NCBI GenBank assembly: GCA_037903355.1
Contig: JBAJFE010000038.1
Span: 744,001-808,000 of the forward strand
Length of the DNA: 64,000 bases
Origin: Trichuris trichiura
Taxonomy: Eukaryota > Nematoda > Enoplea > Trichinellida > Trichuridae
Direction of reading: 5' to 3'
Part shown: positions 24,834 through 38,880 of the stretch, one piece after another
Position numbering within the stretch: position 1 is the first letter of the stretch
Layout: every line of letters starts with the position of its first letter
Position numbers and translations under genes: made by a program
The notes under the pieces: model-generated
What the model was told of the DNA's origin: nothing
Databases searched by the model: none
Seen by the model: the letters and a program-made list of their open reading frames with translations, nothing else

Positions 24834-25665
24834 TCACATGCGAAAGAGCAATATGTCATTTGTTCCGCAGTAGGATCTTGCGAAAGCCAACCCCATTTCT
24901 GTGGGATCTGCAAAAGCTACATCAGCGTCTGGTAACATGGAACCAGGCAAAAAATTAGCCCGGGCAGTATTAACAAGACGAGTTCCAATGCCTTGACGCC
25001 TGCTGCAAGACGAAACCCAAATTAGAAGAACGCCAAAAGCAAGTGACTTTGTCTTATCCGAAACGCAACCGTCAGCACCGACAAGTGCAGCTTTAGCAGT
25101 AGCTTCTACTACTACGACCCCTTAAATTGTGCAACTTTATCGGCAGAAAAAGCAGCATTTGACGAATACCTTTGATACACCGTGTACTCCTGCTTGATAT
25201 AAAAACGTACATCTGACGGTATCTTTTACTGTTCATCAAAGTTGGCGCACAAGCACCTACTTCGCTGCATGCAACAGACAATACTTCTCGAGTTAGCAGT
25301 TCTGTCGATTTGTCAGGTTTAAAGAGCTCTAATCTTGCAATATATCCGTCGAGAAATTGGGCGACTACATGCAGCTTTCTAGCCAAGTGAGACGGCACTC
25401 TAACGAGTGGCGCTGTTATCCTTGCATGATACCTTGCATGCTCTTTTACATCATCAGCAAGATCAGGATTGTATGGCATACGGCAGACTGCACAACATCG
25501 AACAGGAAAATGTTTTTGGCCAGCATCGATAACCAGTTGCTTGGGATCATTGTTCAGTGATTTCGTTGGCATCTGCCCTGGCGATGGACGAGCAGGACTA
25601 CTGCTGTCGCAAAACTTTTTCGCCCCTGGGGCGCCAAAACAATATGAAAGTGTTGTTTGACGCAT
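24834..25665 (-). CDS. ESCO: ESCO/Eco1 cohesin acetyltransferase (compact)
   Basis: Two exons (25665-25170 and 25120-24834) separated by a 49-bp intron give 260 codons plus TGA. The family acetylates SMC3 during S phase to lock sister-chromatid cohesion. Residues 2-10 (RQTTLSYCF) resemble a degenerate PCNA-interacting box. A C2H2 finger follows: Cys58, Cys61, His76, His80. The acetyltransferase core includes IWVSSCSRRQGIGTRLV (acetyl-CoA loop RxxGxG) and ends with FADPTEMGLAFARSYCG, closely like other ESCO C-termini. It is much shorter than human ESCO1/2 because the N-terminal extension is missing. Where ESCO1 has GISRIWV, this protein reads GVLLIWV, so the presumed catalytic Ser is Leu197; the Asp (Asp237) is kept. 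TTTTTCAG lies 16 bp before the ATG, a likely trans-splice acceptor. Confidence 0.93.
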
Positions 25666-26836
25666 TAGAATTTAAGAGCCCTGAAAAATTTATAAAGCAC
25701 TACAATTACAGTATTATGAAGAGTAAGTACACTATGGTCAGCCAAGGTAATCACAGTTAGGTTTTCAAAAAACATTTATGCTAGACTTTTCGATGCAGGT
25801 AAAATACGAACTGCAACTGGTTTACGCAAACTTGTTCTAGCTTCTCATCTGCTACCGTTTTGCTATTCTTTACTGTGCAAACAAGCACTTTTGTCACACG
25901 TTAGGATTAAGTCGATCTCAAGTAAAAGCAAATCTAGACACTTTCACAAAGCAAGGAATAAGTGTACGATGTTCAGAAAGCAACAGAGCTTTAAAGATTA
26001 ATAAATAACCAAACCTCGAAGAAATAAACGAAAACAGTTACGTGGCGACCTTGCACTCACTTGGTACTGTACTTTTCCCTATCCGAAGATTTTGTAAAAA
26101 GTTTAGTATTCTCTGATAGTTTTAAGCGACTGTTATGTTGTAACTTATGAATTATCGATTTGAAGAAATGTAGCTTATTAGCAAAGTTGTTTTAGTATTC
26201 GAAGTACGAAGCGTAAAACAAGAAGTTTCCTCGAAGAGCTTGTTTTGAAAGTGTTGTGATAACCTTCATTCCTCCAGAATTGCTGTTTTCTTCATACTAA
26301 TCCGTTTCTCAGCTTACTGGTAAAGCGTTCATTGTGCAGTTGAACGAACAACATCACCGTTAGTTAAATTTTTCTAAACTCGAAGAATACTCGTTGCTCA
26401 CTCGGCAAAGTTCCAGCTCGTTCAATCTTTTTGCTGGACATCGATCGTTAGCACCTGAGAGTAAATTACGAACATTGCCCATTTTAATTTATATAAGACT
26501 TGCAGATTTTATTTGCGGTAAATCCCGTTATGGAAAAGAAATTATTCATACCTCAGCTTACGGATTCTGGCCTCCATCCGTCATCAATGGTTAAATTAGG
26601 CGAGATTATGTAACCTATCGTGAACAGTGTAATTTCCAACCTTATTATAATGCTAAATGTGTCACTTGTGCAACCTCTGAACTTCCGGTTAGGTTACCGA
26701 GATTTTTTGTTACTCTTGCAAAGCTTTAAACCAGTTTGTGCCCTGTCTCATCTTAATTCGCGCTCGATTTGTTGACCAGTTGACATCCGAATTAGTTTTG
26801 ATCGTGAATAAATTGCCTATTTTCAGTTCTTGCCGC
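25666..26836. promoter_or_regulatory. Divergent intergenic region, ESCO and PSF1
   Basis: This 1,171-bp region separates the start codons of two divergent S-phase genes, so it should contain both promoters. Acceptor-like TTTTTCAG (minus strand, about 16 bp before the ESCO ATG) and TATTTTCAG (plus strand, about 11 bp before the PSF1 ATG) suggest trans-spliced leaders on both. No TATA box or specific factor site is evident to me. Confidence 0.5.
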
Positions 26837-28696
26837 ATGAACGCTTGCGTGCATCTGGTGGAAGAAACAATCAGAGAGCCGCTGCAACAATATCAGGTAG
26901 GCTTTTCTTTCTATCTTTCTCTAATCATTTACTTGTTTGTTGACTAAACTCATGCCTTAGCGATCATAAATGTTTAGTTTCATCCAAGTTTTTATTTTTT
27001 ACTGCGATCCAACTTTTGTAGTGTGTATGTCCGCCTTACACTGAGCTTGGCATCGAGAGCGGTTGAGCTATGTTAAATATTTCGAGCATGACGGAAATTC
27101 GGTTATCTGAACAAATTGTTGCTGAAGAAGTTCGGCGAATCGAAAATCTGACAGCAAAATGATTCCACTAGTTTCTAGGTTGTTTTACTTTATCTTCCGA
27201 TTTGATTTCTTGTGATCTCTATCCATCATAGTAGAGGTAACGATAAGCCCCCTTAATGTAGTAAAATAAAAACAAAGGCTTTCAGATCTTTCGGTTCATT
27301 GAGGATCCGTTTCCAACACGTATAGTAACTGTTAGTCCCTTCGGTGGGTGCATCTATTGGGGGCTACATATTATCCCCTTCAGTCGGTAATAGGAATTTC
27401 TAATTATTTAATAGGCCTTTTAGCCACTGATGAAACCATTAGCCCTGTAAAAGTTAATATACCATGGAACAGTTAATACCAAAGTGACTCCAAAAGTTAA
27501 GTAGTTCATGCTGTTCTTCAGTCACCGTTTTTCCCTATTGTCATGGATATTTTTAATTAAACCACACAAACGCCCTACCAACGAACGAAGCAACAAATTG
27601 TTAGGGAAAGTAACCGTCTCTAATAACTCCTAAATAAAGGCTTTCCATAATTGAAAACTCTATGGGAAGCCATCTCGTAAGGAACAGCGATTGGTAATCT
27701 ACCGAGACGAAAGTCACAGACATTGAGTTGTGGGAGCGGATCTAAACTGATAAAACAAAGGAACGTTTCTTAGACACAGACAGTTCTCGTATAACGCGAG
27801 AAATTGGCGCAGCTACTTTCATTAATTTTACCGCTGAAGACGAGTCTCGAACAGACCCGAAAGCTGCGGACAGCAGTAACAGTTTTCTTGCTTGTTTCAC
27901 GGGACACATTTCGTAATAACAGCTTGACGCACTACGTGAAAACATTATCCTAATATTAAAGAATACGTCTCCAAGGACGTGGTACGATGATTCTTTAAAT
28001 TGCTTTCATTTATTCAGCACGAAAGATTACGAACGATCTTCGAAGAGATGAAGAATTTGTATGAGTCCAACAAAATGGATGTGTAAGTGTTAAAATTCCT
28101 GCGGTTTACTGAAGAATTAGACCGTATTTCGTATTGTTTCAGCCGGTCTGCAGCGGAAGGTTCTCCTCAATTGTTCACCATTATCCAAGACAGGCACTGC
28201 TCGATAATGCGAATGAAACGATGCGTTATTACTTACCTTTACCATCGGTTGAAAGAAGTCGAGCGGCTGCGCTGGACAACCGGTGGTGTTTTGCCAATGG
28301 ACGTACGTGAAAATCTTTCCGAAATGGAGGTGTTGGTTTCTACTAACCAAAATGGAGGAGGTTTAAAAATTAATTTATGCATTAATAGATTGAATGGTTT
28401 CAAAGCTACAGCCGAAATCTGACCTTCTACATGGGTTCTGTTGATCCTGACGGGTTTCTAGACTTGACGCAGAATATGCAACCACCGGAGAATTTATATG
28501 TTAGGGTGATGAGTTAGACATTTCGAAAAGCGTTGCCTCCTGATGGCCAATCTTTTAGGTTAAATGCTTGGAAGAATACGGCGATTTTTTAACGGAAAGC
28601 GGAACTACATATACCCTGACAAAAGGCTCAGTGCATTTTATACCCCGGCATGAATGTGAAGTTCTAATCCTTCAAGGCGTTTTAGCATACTTATAA
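26837..28696 (+). CDS. GINS1: GINS complex subunit PSF1
   Basis: Five exons (26837-26896, 28018-28082, 28143-28329, 28389-28505, 28559-28696) give 188 codons plus TAA, close to the 196 of human PSF1. PSF1 is one of four GINS subunits that join CDC45 and MCM2-7 to form the replicative CMG helicase. Signatures are IIQDRHCSIMRMKRCVITYLY, the RLRWTTGGVLP turn, EWFQSYSRNLTFYMGS, the interdomain DPDGFLDLTQNMQPP, and the C-terminal B domain YVRVKCLEEYGDFLTESG ... HFIPRHECEVLILQGVL. The first intron is 1.1 kb, the others 53-60 bp. It is divergent from ESCO, which is also an S-phase gene; shared regulation is possible but not shown. Confidence 0.96.
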
Positions 28697-31198
28697 CACC
28701 TGTGACGTAGTAAACATGACATTTAAGAACCTTAGACATTGCATTGATCATTCAGCAGACAACTGAGAGCAAGAATAGGTTTAAGATTAAAAATTTTTTT
28801 TCTGTGAAAAAGCTCTAGTTCTCTAGTCCGACAACTGTGAGCGGACCTTCTCTACTTCTCCCGAGCGCAGGCAACAACTGCGAAAGGTAGCTGAGAGAAA
28901 GAAAGGCTTCACGGAAGGAATTATACGAAATTTAAGGGAAGAACGAATATAGGGCGAGGGCGTTGGATACATCAAAGATAGAAGAGCAGATCGTAGGTGA
29001 AGTACCTAATTTACCATTTTCATCATCGGACAGCAATAGTGTCATTTTCGCTGGAATATTCTTGGCCCCCCAGAGCAGTCTCTTGCTAAGTCAAGGAGAC
29101 TGTTATCGTGTAATGAACAAAGGCGGTGAATATGCCTAACTAGGTTCCAGCCCCTGGCAACCTTCGCTAAGCGAACAATCACATCTTTGAAATACATCGC
29201 GTCTTGCTACGCGACAGCCAGTCCTTGTGCAGGTAACTCAGGCATTAACTGCTGTCCCGTTCACTTTGATACTTTCATGCACGCCCGCATGATCGACGTA
29301 TATTTTTACCAACTGACGTCCGTCGTTCAAAAACGTTGTCTTATGGAGGACAAAACGGTATCTGCGCCTGAATGGTTCAATGGGCAAGGAAACTCTCCTG
29401 CAATTTTTCTTGATAGCAGGTGCCAACGGGAAACAAAACTGGGTGTCAATTGTCATGCGACAGTGCGGCCTTCGCTGGCCTCCCTCCGATGCGGATGAGC
29501 CCGTCTGCGTCCAGGAACGGCGTGAACGACAACAAAACTGATGTGTTTTTAAAAGTCTTCCGGGGTTCAAGTCTGCTAGTTCTTTCGGAAAGCACTCACA
29601 TTCAACTCTTTTCAAGACTGCCAAAAAATTTTCTTCAACCTTGGTGAAAACCAACAGGTTCGTCCGCCACTAAATCCTCTAATTACACTGAATCTTACGA
29701 CGAATATTTCTGGCGCTTATGGCGTACATGTGTTATACATTGCTTACGAAAAAGATGTTTGTAACATCCAGTGTCTTATGGTACGCATGCAGTATACCAC
29801 ATCCATGTATATATGCCGTGTTTCCCTTATAATAAGACCTCCCTGAAAATACGCCCTAGCACTACTTTTGGGGTGCTCATAATTTAAGCCCTACCCTGAA
29901 AATAAGGCCTAGTTGCGATCGTCCTCCAGAGAGGCATATTTAGCAAATCCAATGGAAAATGCGAGGTGAGTATCGTATCTTAAAACATCTCGACATAACT
30001 ATGTTCGAATAAACTTAGCTATTTGAACATTTTTCTAGCCTTACATTCATGGTTCTTCTACGTGTTTCGATACTTTTCTTCCCTTACACTGACGCTTCGT
30101 ATGGGCTTCTGCACATAAATATAAATGAACAAGTGTAAAATGTGGTACCTGAAATCATAATACACATCTCAGGAAAATAAGTCCTACCATGTTTTTTGAA
30201 GAAAAAATAAAATTCTTTCTTCTTACGGACTATATCCCATTATATAAGGACATTTAATGTCCGAAGCTTCCGGGCCGCGCGTGATCCATCGTCAGCGGTA
30301 ATCAATGGTCTGGATGTACTGTAATTTGCAGGGGCTTCTACAGAAAAAACTATAAAAGATGGGAATGAAAATGAAAGAATTACGGCAGCTGCACCTTTAA
30401 CTTTGATTAAAACCTCAGTGAACAGTGGCCCTTTTTGGTCGTTGACGTCAGCTAGCCAATACCTGATGCCGAATTTTCATTCTTTTGATCTCCTTGTCAA
30501 TGTTATTCAAGAACAACTGAAAGATGTAAAAGCCGTACCATTACGAAATAATGCCAAAATTTACACGTTGGCTCTGCGGTGCGTCAACTCTTAAGTCCTA
30601 CTCATTTTTGCTTCGCTATGCACCCGGCGAGTAACTAGCCTATGGTTCGATGGAAAACTGCAAGTTGATTTTTCACTTTCCAAAAGCTTCAATGGCCTCT
30701 TGGCTTCTACTGTCTGTTGGCGTGTTCTCACGCTGTTGCTGGAAGTCTTGAAAGCATTTCTTTTTTCGCGTTTTGCATAGTTGCTTATATGAATTATAAT
30801 AGTATAATTTTGGAAAAGGTGATGCTGCTTCACGAACTGGTTAATTATTTTGGCACGAATAGTACGCTATCACTTAAATGATGTTACAACCTGCTGATCC
30901 CTAGTCTACTGTTAACTTTTCTTACCCCTTTGAGTATATTTAGTTGATAGTTTTTTAAGCTACGGAGATACTTTATATACTAATTTAGTAGCAGCCGTGA
31001 CGGTAACAATTTTGAGACAGAAACGGAGTAGAGAAAGCTTACACGTTTAGGGAATGCGCGTAGGTAATGATTATCTTGCGTGATACTTTTTTTACACAGT
31101 TCGCAGAAATTTAATTTGTGCGGAATGCATAGGGATAACCTTTTTTTTTCAGGAAGACACTTTAGTTTCTACGTACTGTTTCAGTGGCCTGTGTCGAC
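28697..31198. other. Intergenic region, PSF1 to WDR70
   Basis: No recognisable gene. A repeat with recurring CTGAAAATAAG..CCTAG units lies at 29815-30250. The 138-codon minus-strand and 103-codon plus-strand open frames at 29187-29654 overlap each other and resemble nothing I know. T-rich acceptor-like sequence ends at 31152 and 31184, just before the WDR70 start. Confidence 0.55.
29815..30250. repeat. Decayed DNA-transposon-like repeat with CTGAAAATAAG units
   Basis: Units CCCTGAAAATACGCCCTAG, CCCTGAAAATAAGGCCTAG and AGGAAAATAAGTCCTACC occur at about 29850, 29893 and 30172, and the left end reads GTGTTTCCCTTATAATAAG. Recurrent GAAAATAAG..CCTAG subterminal motifs are typical of dispersed non-autonomous DNA elements in many animal genomes. 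I could not define matching ends or a target duplication, so the superfamily is open. Confidence 0.5.
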
Positions 31199-34100
31199 AT
31201 GGACGACTCCGCAGATCAGTCCCTTGACCCGTTGCACTCGAATGGTACTTTGCTCTTAGAGTTTGTAGTCCTTTGTTAACTTGCAAAGCAAGAACATTGA
31301 TTGTAAACGTTGTAAACAAAATTTTTTTAGCAAATGCTTCAAAATGTTCGCGCAAATTTGACTTCGAAACCATGCTGACGGAATCTTTGCGACTGGCGGC
31401 TGAGAGGAGAGAACATCACGAAATTTCACCTAACATGTCTCCATCCACAAGTGCAGAGTCCGTTACTGCAGAAGGCATTTCTCCAAAAACCCAGAGCCAA
31501 ATGGATTATTGCAGTGAGAATGACCCTCATTTGAGTCGAGCGTCCCCAAAGGATGGTACCTGATATAATCTACGCATGTAAAGAAAGATTCGAATTATTT
31601 GTTCTTAGTAGACTCAGAGAGTAGCGATGACAACGACAGCGGGTTGGATGAGGAAAGCGATGTTGAGAATGGCGTGAAGACAATTCCAATTTCTCATGAA
31701 GTCTCATTATCTCATGGAGAGAAACCGGTATGCTTAGTTGTAAATTAAATTTTGCCAGTCGTGAGCCATATTTTCAACTGTAGGTATCCGCTCTCGGCCT
31801 CGATCCATCTGGAGCGCGTTGGGCTTCTGGTGGTTTTGACTACGCCTTGAAGCTGTGGGATTTTGGCGGGATGGACGCTTCTATGACTTCGTTTCGTTCA
31901 CTAACTCCTTGCGAATGGTGAGATGGGCGATACATAAATCCTGATAATTCTGAATTCATGATTAGCCACGTAATGAAATCCGTACAATTCAATCATACTG
32001 GTGAAGCTATTCTTGTGATCAGCGGTCGTGCTCAAGCCAAAGTTTTGGATAGAGACGGTCGCGAACTTCTCGAATGTGTCAAAGGCGACCAGTATATCGT
32101 TGATATGAATCGTACGAAGGGTCATACGGCTCAACTGAACGATGGTTGCTGGCACCCCAGCGATCGCAATGAATTTCTCACATGCGCAGACGATGGGTGA
32201 GCATAAACTTGACAAGTTTGAATTTGAATTCGCTGAAATTTACTTTTGTAAGTACTGTCCGATTATGGGACTATTATACTGCAAAGAAAACTCACAAAGC
32301 CGTTATAAAGACAAAGACATCATCTGGCATGCGTGCTGTCCCTACAGCTTGCACTTACAGTCGTGACGGAAAGCTAATTGCAGCCGGCTGCGCCGATGGT
32401 TCCATCCAAATGTGGCGCCATGGAAAGCTTTACGTAAGTGCAGTTTCTTTGTGCAACTTTGTTTCATCTTTTTCAAAATAGCCTATGCTTATTTTCAAGC
32501 TGACCTGATCTTATTACGACGTTACAGTACCTAATCCATAATACGGAAGGCTTAGGGCTGGACATGTTTCAGATTTTAGAATAGATCAGTATTTCAATGT
32601 ATTTTAAAAAGCAATGTCACGTGTTGGGGTTGAGACTCAAGTATAAAGCCGAAATTCATTCAGCGCCTCATTTGCCCACCTCAGCGGGGTCCACTTTTTT
32701 CCTTCCTTCACTATTCATATTTTTCAATTCATGTAACGCAGCACAGGAAGAGTAAATCAAGTTTTTCACGTGTACAGTTTGTTGAAATGGTAAAAGTACG
32801 TACTATAAGCAACCTAAGTATATTGGGAAAATCTTTTTGGAATTAATTATTGTGCTTCGTAGAGCTCCCAACCTCGCGGTTGCTTTTATTATTTATTCTT
32901 TTGAAATTCGCATGTCAAAAGGCTAAAGAAAAAAATTGAGCACTGCGGTTCGTTTAAACGCTCCTTCTATAAACACATCCAATATAACGACGACTAACAT
33001 GTACCAAGCACGGTTGATTGATTGGTCTTTGTTTTGTTATTTATCGAGTTAAGACAGTTTCACAATAAATTTTTACTCGTTCCACAGTTGGCATTGTGCT
33101 TTTAGGTTAACACGTCCATTTTGCTAAGGAATGCTCATACTCCAGGCTGCGAAATATCTTGCCTTTCGTTCTCGTATGACAACAACAACTTTCTCAGCCG
33201 ATCTCGTAAGCTTGTTTTCTTTCCCAAAATCGAAGCATTTCTTTCCATTGCTTCAGGCGATGGAACCATGAAGCTGTGGGATCTGCGCAAAACGAAAGAA
33301 CCAATACGCGTGGTTGAAAATCTTGAGGCTATGTTTCCTCAGTTAGTAGATTTTTTACCTTACATGCCGACAATCAACCTTAACTTCAGCACTGATTGCT
33401 TGTTCAGTCCGAAAGACGATTTCTGCGTCACTGGAACTTCAGCCAGAATTGATGGTCGGAACGTCGGAAGTTTGCTGTTTTTTGATCGAAACTCGTTCGA
33501 AAAAATTTATGAAATTGAATTCCCGTCCGATGTAAGTATGCTTGCACGTTAACGTTTAATGCCGATTGATGACTTAGAGTGTTGTGCGAATGGCGTGGCA
33601 TCCTCGAATTAATCAGATATTCTGTGGTATGAGTTCCGGGAACGTACATTTGTACTACAGTACCGAACAAAGCGCGCGCGGCGCTCTTATGTGCGTGTCA
33701 AAGCCGATCAAACGGGTTCGTCCAAAAGATGTTGCTCACACGCAATTTATTATAGCCCGTGAGTGAATCGTAGCTGCTTCAGAGCACAGTTTGTTGACTT
33801 CTCTTTTTAGCATACTCGCTGCCACCAAGAAAAGTTGGTCGGGACGGTTTTGAGAAAGAGCATTACACGTTAAGGCAGATGTTACGCGCTGTGCGCTACC
33901 AGAATCGACCCCCACCGAAAAGTCGCGTGCCAGAATTGCCCGTGAGTGGCCCCGGAGAACGTGGTCGTCTGGGTGCAGCTGGTAGCACGCTGCATTCATT
34001 TGTTGCTCGCCAGTTGGGCCTATCGAAAAAGGATGACGATGACCTAGACCCCAGAGAGGCAATTCTACGTCACGCTAAGGCTGCCGAAGAGGATCCGTAC

Positions 34101-34271
34101 TGGGTGGCACCTGCCTACAAACGGTACTTCCCGTCACATTATACCGTGTTAATTTTTTTTCAATTCAGCACACAACCACAGACAGTTCTCGCTCAAAGTG
34201 TTGAGGAAAAAAATGATGACAATAATGAACTAGAGCCCGTGTACAAGCAAAGAAGAGACGATGCGAAATGA
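31199..34271 (+). CDS. WDR70: WDR70-type WD40 repeat protein
   Basis: Twelve exons (31199-31244, 31331-31555, 31609-31727, 31784-31917, 31966-32196, 32253-32433, 33106-33205, 33257-33341, 33390-33531, 33578-33758, 33811-34123, 34169-34271) keep one frame for 619 codons plus TGA. An acidic N-terminus (SESSDDNDSGLDEESDVE) precedes a seven-bladed WD40 propeller: ASGGFDYALKLWDF, TPCECHVMKSVQFN, CADDGTVRLWDYY, AAGCADGSIQMW, RSRDGTMKLWDLR, FPHTDCLFSPKDDFCVTGTS, RMAWHPRINQIFCG. A C-terminal LPPRKVGRDGFE..TLRQMLRAVRY segment is followed by a basic tail. These are WDR70 hallmarks (C. elegans gad-1 type); human WDR70 is reported to act with CRL4 in H2B ubiquitylation and DNA repair. All but one intron are 44-85 bp. 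ATTAAA lies at 34338. It converges on AMMECR1. Confidence 0.95.
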
Positions 34272-34776
34272 TGATCCATTTTATTTTAACCCAATTGTAA
34301 TCTACCAAATGTCATTCACCCATTAGTTTGTGAAACAATTAAAGTTGCACATAAGCCCTGGCGATTCGGAAGAGTAAACGCACGAAATTGGAACACAAAA
34401 GACAGTAAAAAGTGGCTTCCTAGTTTCCGTAATGCTATGACTGGTATGGTGACGTACAGCCGATACGATGGAGGTATTGCAAAAGAAAGACTTCTTAGAA
34501 ATTTGAAGCAGAAGCTATATGCGCATACGAAAGAAAACCGACAGAAAAGAAAAATCAGCCTATCTGTAAGAAAGCAATATTGGTCCCTTATAACAGACGA
34601 AGTACACAGACGCGAAGAACAGGAATTAACGGCCAAAGCAGGTAACATAGATGCAACCAGTTGAGCACCAAGCGTTCTGGCCATCGACCGAAACCGTTCA
34701 AGAACTACAGCAATCCTGGATAATTAACGGAGGCGAGAGAATAATAACTTTGTCGTAAACAGCTCCTGCTTATTTT

Positions 34777-36801
<2,025 letters not shown>

Positions 36802-37956
36802 TGACCTCTTGTGCGAAAACGGCAGCTAGAGACCACCGGCCGCTGTGTGCCCAACTATCCGCGTAGCTAGAACAACCTAAAATGAAACAAAGCAACAACA
36901 AAACAGCTAACTTAATCACCTTCACTTCCTACAGTAAATATATGATGAACAGGTACTATACCTTTCATGACTGCACCTGAGCACACGAGAAAAGAAACAC
37001 ACCTTAGCTAAGCATTTCCAAACCTTTGGAAGTTATTTTTAATGAACCGTGCTAGTTATTGCTAATGCTTTTTTGTACGAAACCTTTTTTTAGTGAAATC
37101 TTAACCAGCGAGTTTAGAGAAAATCCAGATATATTGCGCAATTTAAACAGAAATCGCAATGTCTACACAATTACTGTATCATTTTAGTCCGAATCAGGTT
37201 TGAATGATGCGCATTGTCTGACCTAGTCACGCTGAACAAGTTGCCGTGTAACGGATGATAAAGCGGGTGCATTATTGTACTTAAACTCGTTCTTGCCTTG
37301 AATTAGTGCGTTTTACATTCCATTAGATATTTAATGTGCATTGTTCAACTTTGAGCCCAACTAAGGTGATGCACTTTTTACCGATGACATTAAATGCTGC
37401 AATTTTGCAAGAATAGTTGATTTGTTACCGCTGTTATCGAGTTCCATGATTCAGCAAAGATAAGGCAATGCCGAATATTTTGTGTAGCATAGCTAACCGA
37501 GCGCGACCAACCGGGAAAGGGCGCGGGTGAGCGCAGCGTAGCACGTCACTAAGAACTCAGCCTTCTTTCTGGTTGCCGTCGTGAACGTTCGCTGTGCCAT
37601 CGTGAGTGGGCGAATAAATATTCCTTGCGGTCTCGTTACATTTTACATAAGACCTATCACGCACCAAATCCGTTACTTAATCTTTTTCTTTGGGAATCGC
37701 GAAGTTTCGTAAACAGATAACGCAATTCCAAAATCGAAAAAAAAGTTTCTTGTTCCAAACGAACTGGGATAGCGAACATTTATTATGATCAGATATGATA
37801 TTGAATCTTCATACAGCTTTTTATTGCCTATTTTTGGGTTTGTGATATTAAACAAAGCATCGTCTTGCTAACCGGATGGATTAACGTTTACTAGGTAAAT
37901 TTCAGATAACAACTTATTTTGGAGCTTTTACTTCACACGTTGAGATCTCAAATTTA

Positions 37957-38880
37957 TCAGGACAGTAAATAAAGTTTTGTCACACGACTTAAAGCTCTCC
38001 CCTCAACTGCCAACTGCAGCTCGTTGTCGTTTTTAAACATCGTCCCACGACGGTGCCACTTCATATTGCTAAACAAAGAATCCGCTGAAGGAGGACAAGG
38101 ACTATAGAGTAGGTGATCAGTCTGATTGAGCTTGCATTGCTGGATAGAGCTAGCGAGGCCCTTCACCCGTGACCTGGAGTGTTGTTGTGGAGACAGCACT
38201 TTGCATGGGATGTTCCATCGACGTTTTCTATAATTAAATCTTGAAGCTGGTGGAGTAAAATTGCACAATATGTCTTTCTCCTGCAATAGTAGCGCCATGC
38301 TCCGTATAATCAATCAAAAGGATTCTTTCTGTTTCCGTAATCGTTGCTATTGTAAAATCTTTCCTAATCTAAGCTTACGTCAAGTCTTTACCAGTCTTGG
38401 AGACTGGAGGTGCGTCTACCGGATGCTTTGTTGCTGGGATTCAGGGTCATGATCGCTGAGCCACAACTTATCACTGGTTACTATGAGGCTCGAAAGATCT
38501 TCCAGTTTCTTAAACGAGCCTAAACTTTCTGCCAAGTGCATTAGGCGAAGTTCTCTCTCAAAAGCTGAAAGATCTATGGGCATCCAATGCCATTGACAGC
38601 TTCACGTAATCATGCAGGATGTTTTGAACTATGCTAAGAGAAAGCTTAATAAGTGATATTTGTAATCTCCTGTCTTGTGAAACCATCCTTCCCACAGCTG
38701 CAATATTTTCGTTTGAGGTGGCTTCAACCGGTCGGCCGGACGTCACTTTGTCACGATGAAACTTTACTTGGCTGCAGGAGAGGTCATCGCCCTTACAAAC
38801 AATCACTAGCTGCGGGTAGATTTCGTCATCTAACACTCCATCATGAAACAAAAGCTTGACTAAATCGTGTTGCTGGAATC
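37957..38880 (-). pseudogene. Mariner transposase relic 1
   Basis: Minus-strand fragments follow mariner order through several frameshifts. The helix-turn-helix linker is SGRPVEATSNENIAAVGRM, then SQDRRLQISLIKLS and VQNILHDYVKLSMALD; further in, KLWLSDHDPESQQQS (usual GDETW..YDPETK), a HDNARPH region read as HNNTPGHG, then LLYSPCPPSADSLFSNMKW and MFKNDNELQLAVE. The usual first catalytic Asp-Glu pair appears as SDK and the second Asp as Asn, and stops and frameshifts interrupt the frame. It is therefore a dead copy. No terminal repeats were located. Confidence 0.87.

Noticed and set aside
29187..29654. Relatively long open frames on both strands (103 and 138 codons)
   Set aside because: They overlap on opposite strands, have no resemblance to known proteins and no convincing splice partners.
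33206..33256. 30-bp alternative intron in WDR70 ending at 33235
   Set aside because: It is too short; the 51-bp intron with a pyrimidine tract ending TTCAG at 33256 fits the other introns and gives RSRDGTMKLWD as in the family.
37490..37660. Possible solo LTR end (GC-rich stretch, AATAAA, ..CTCGTTACA)
   Set aside because: No second copy, no TG..CA boundaries and no target duplication could be identified.
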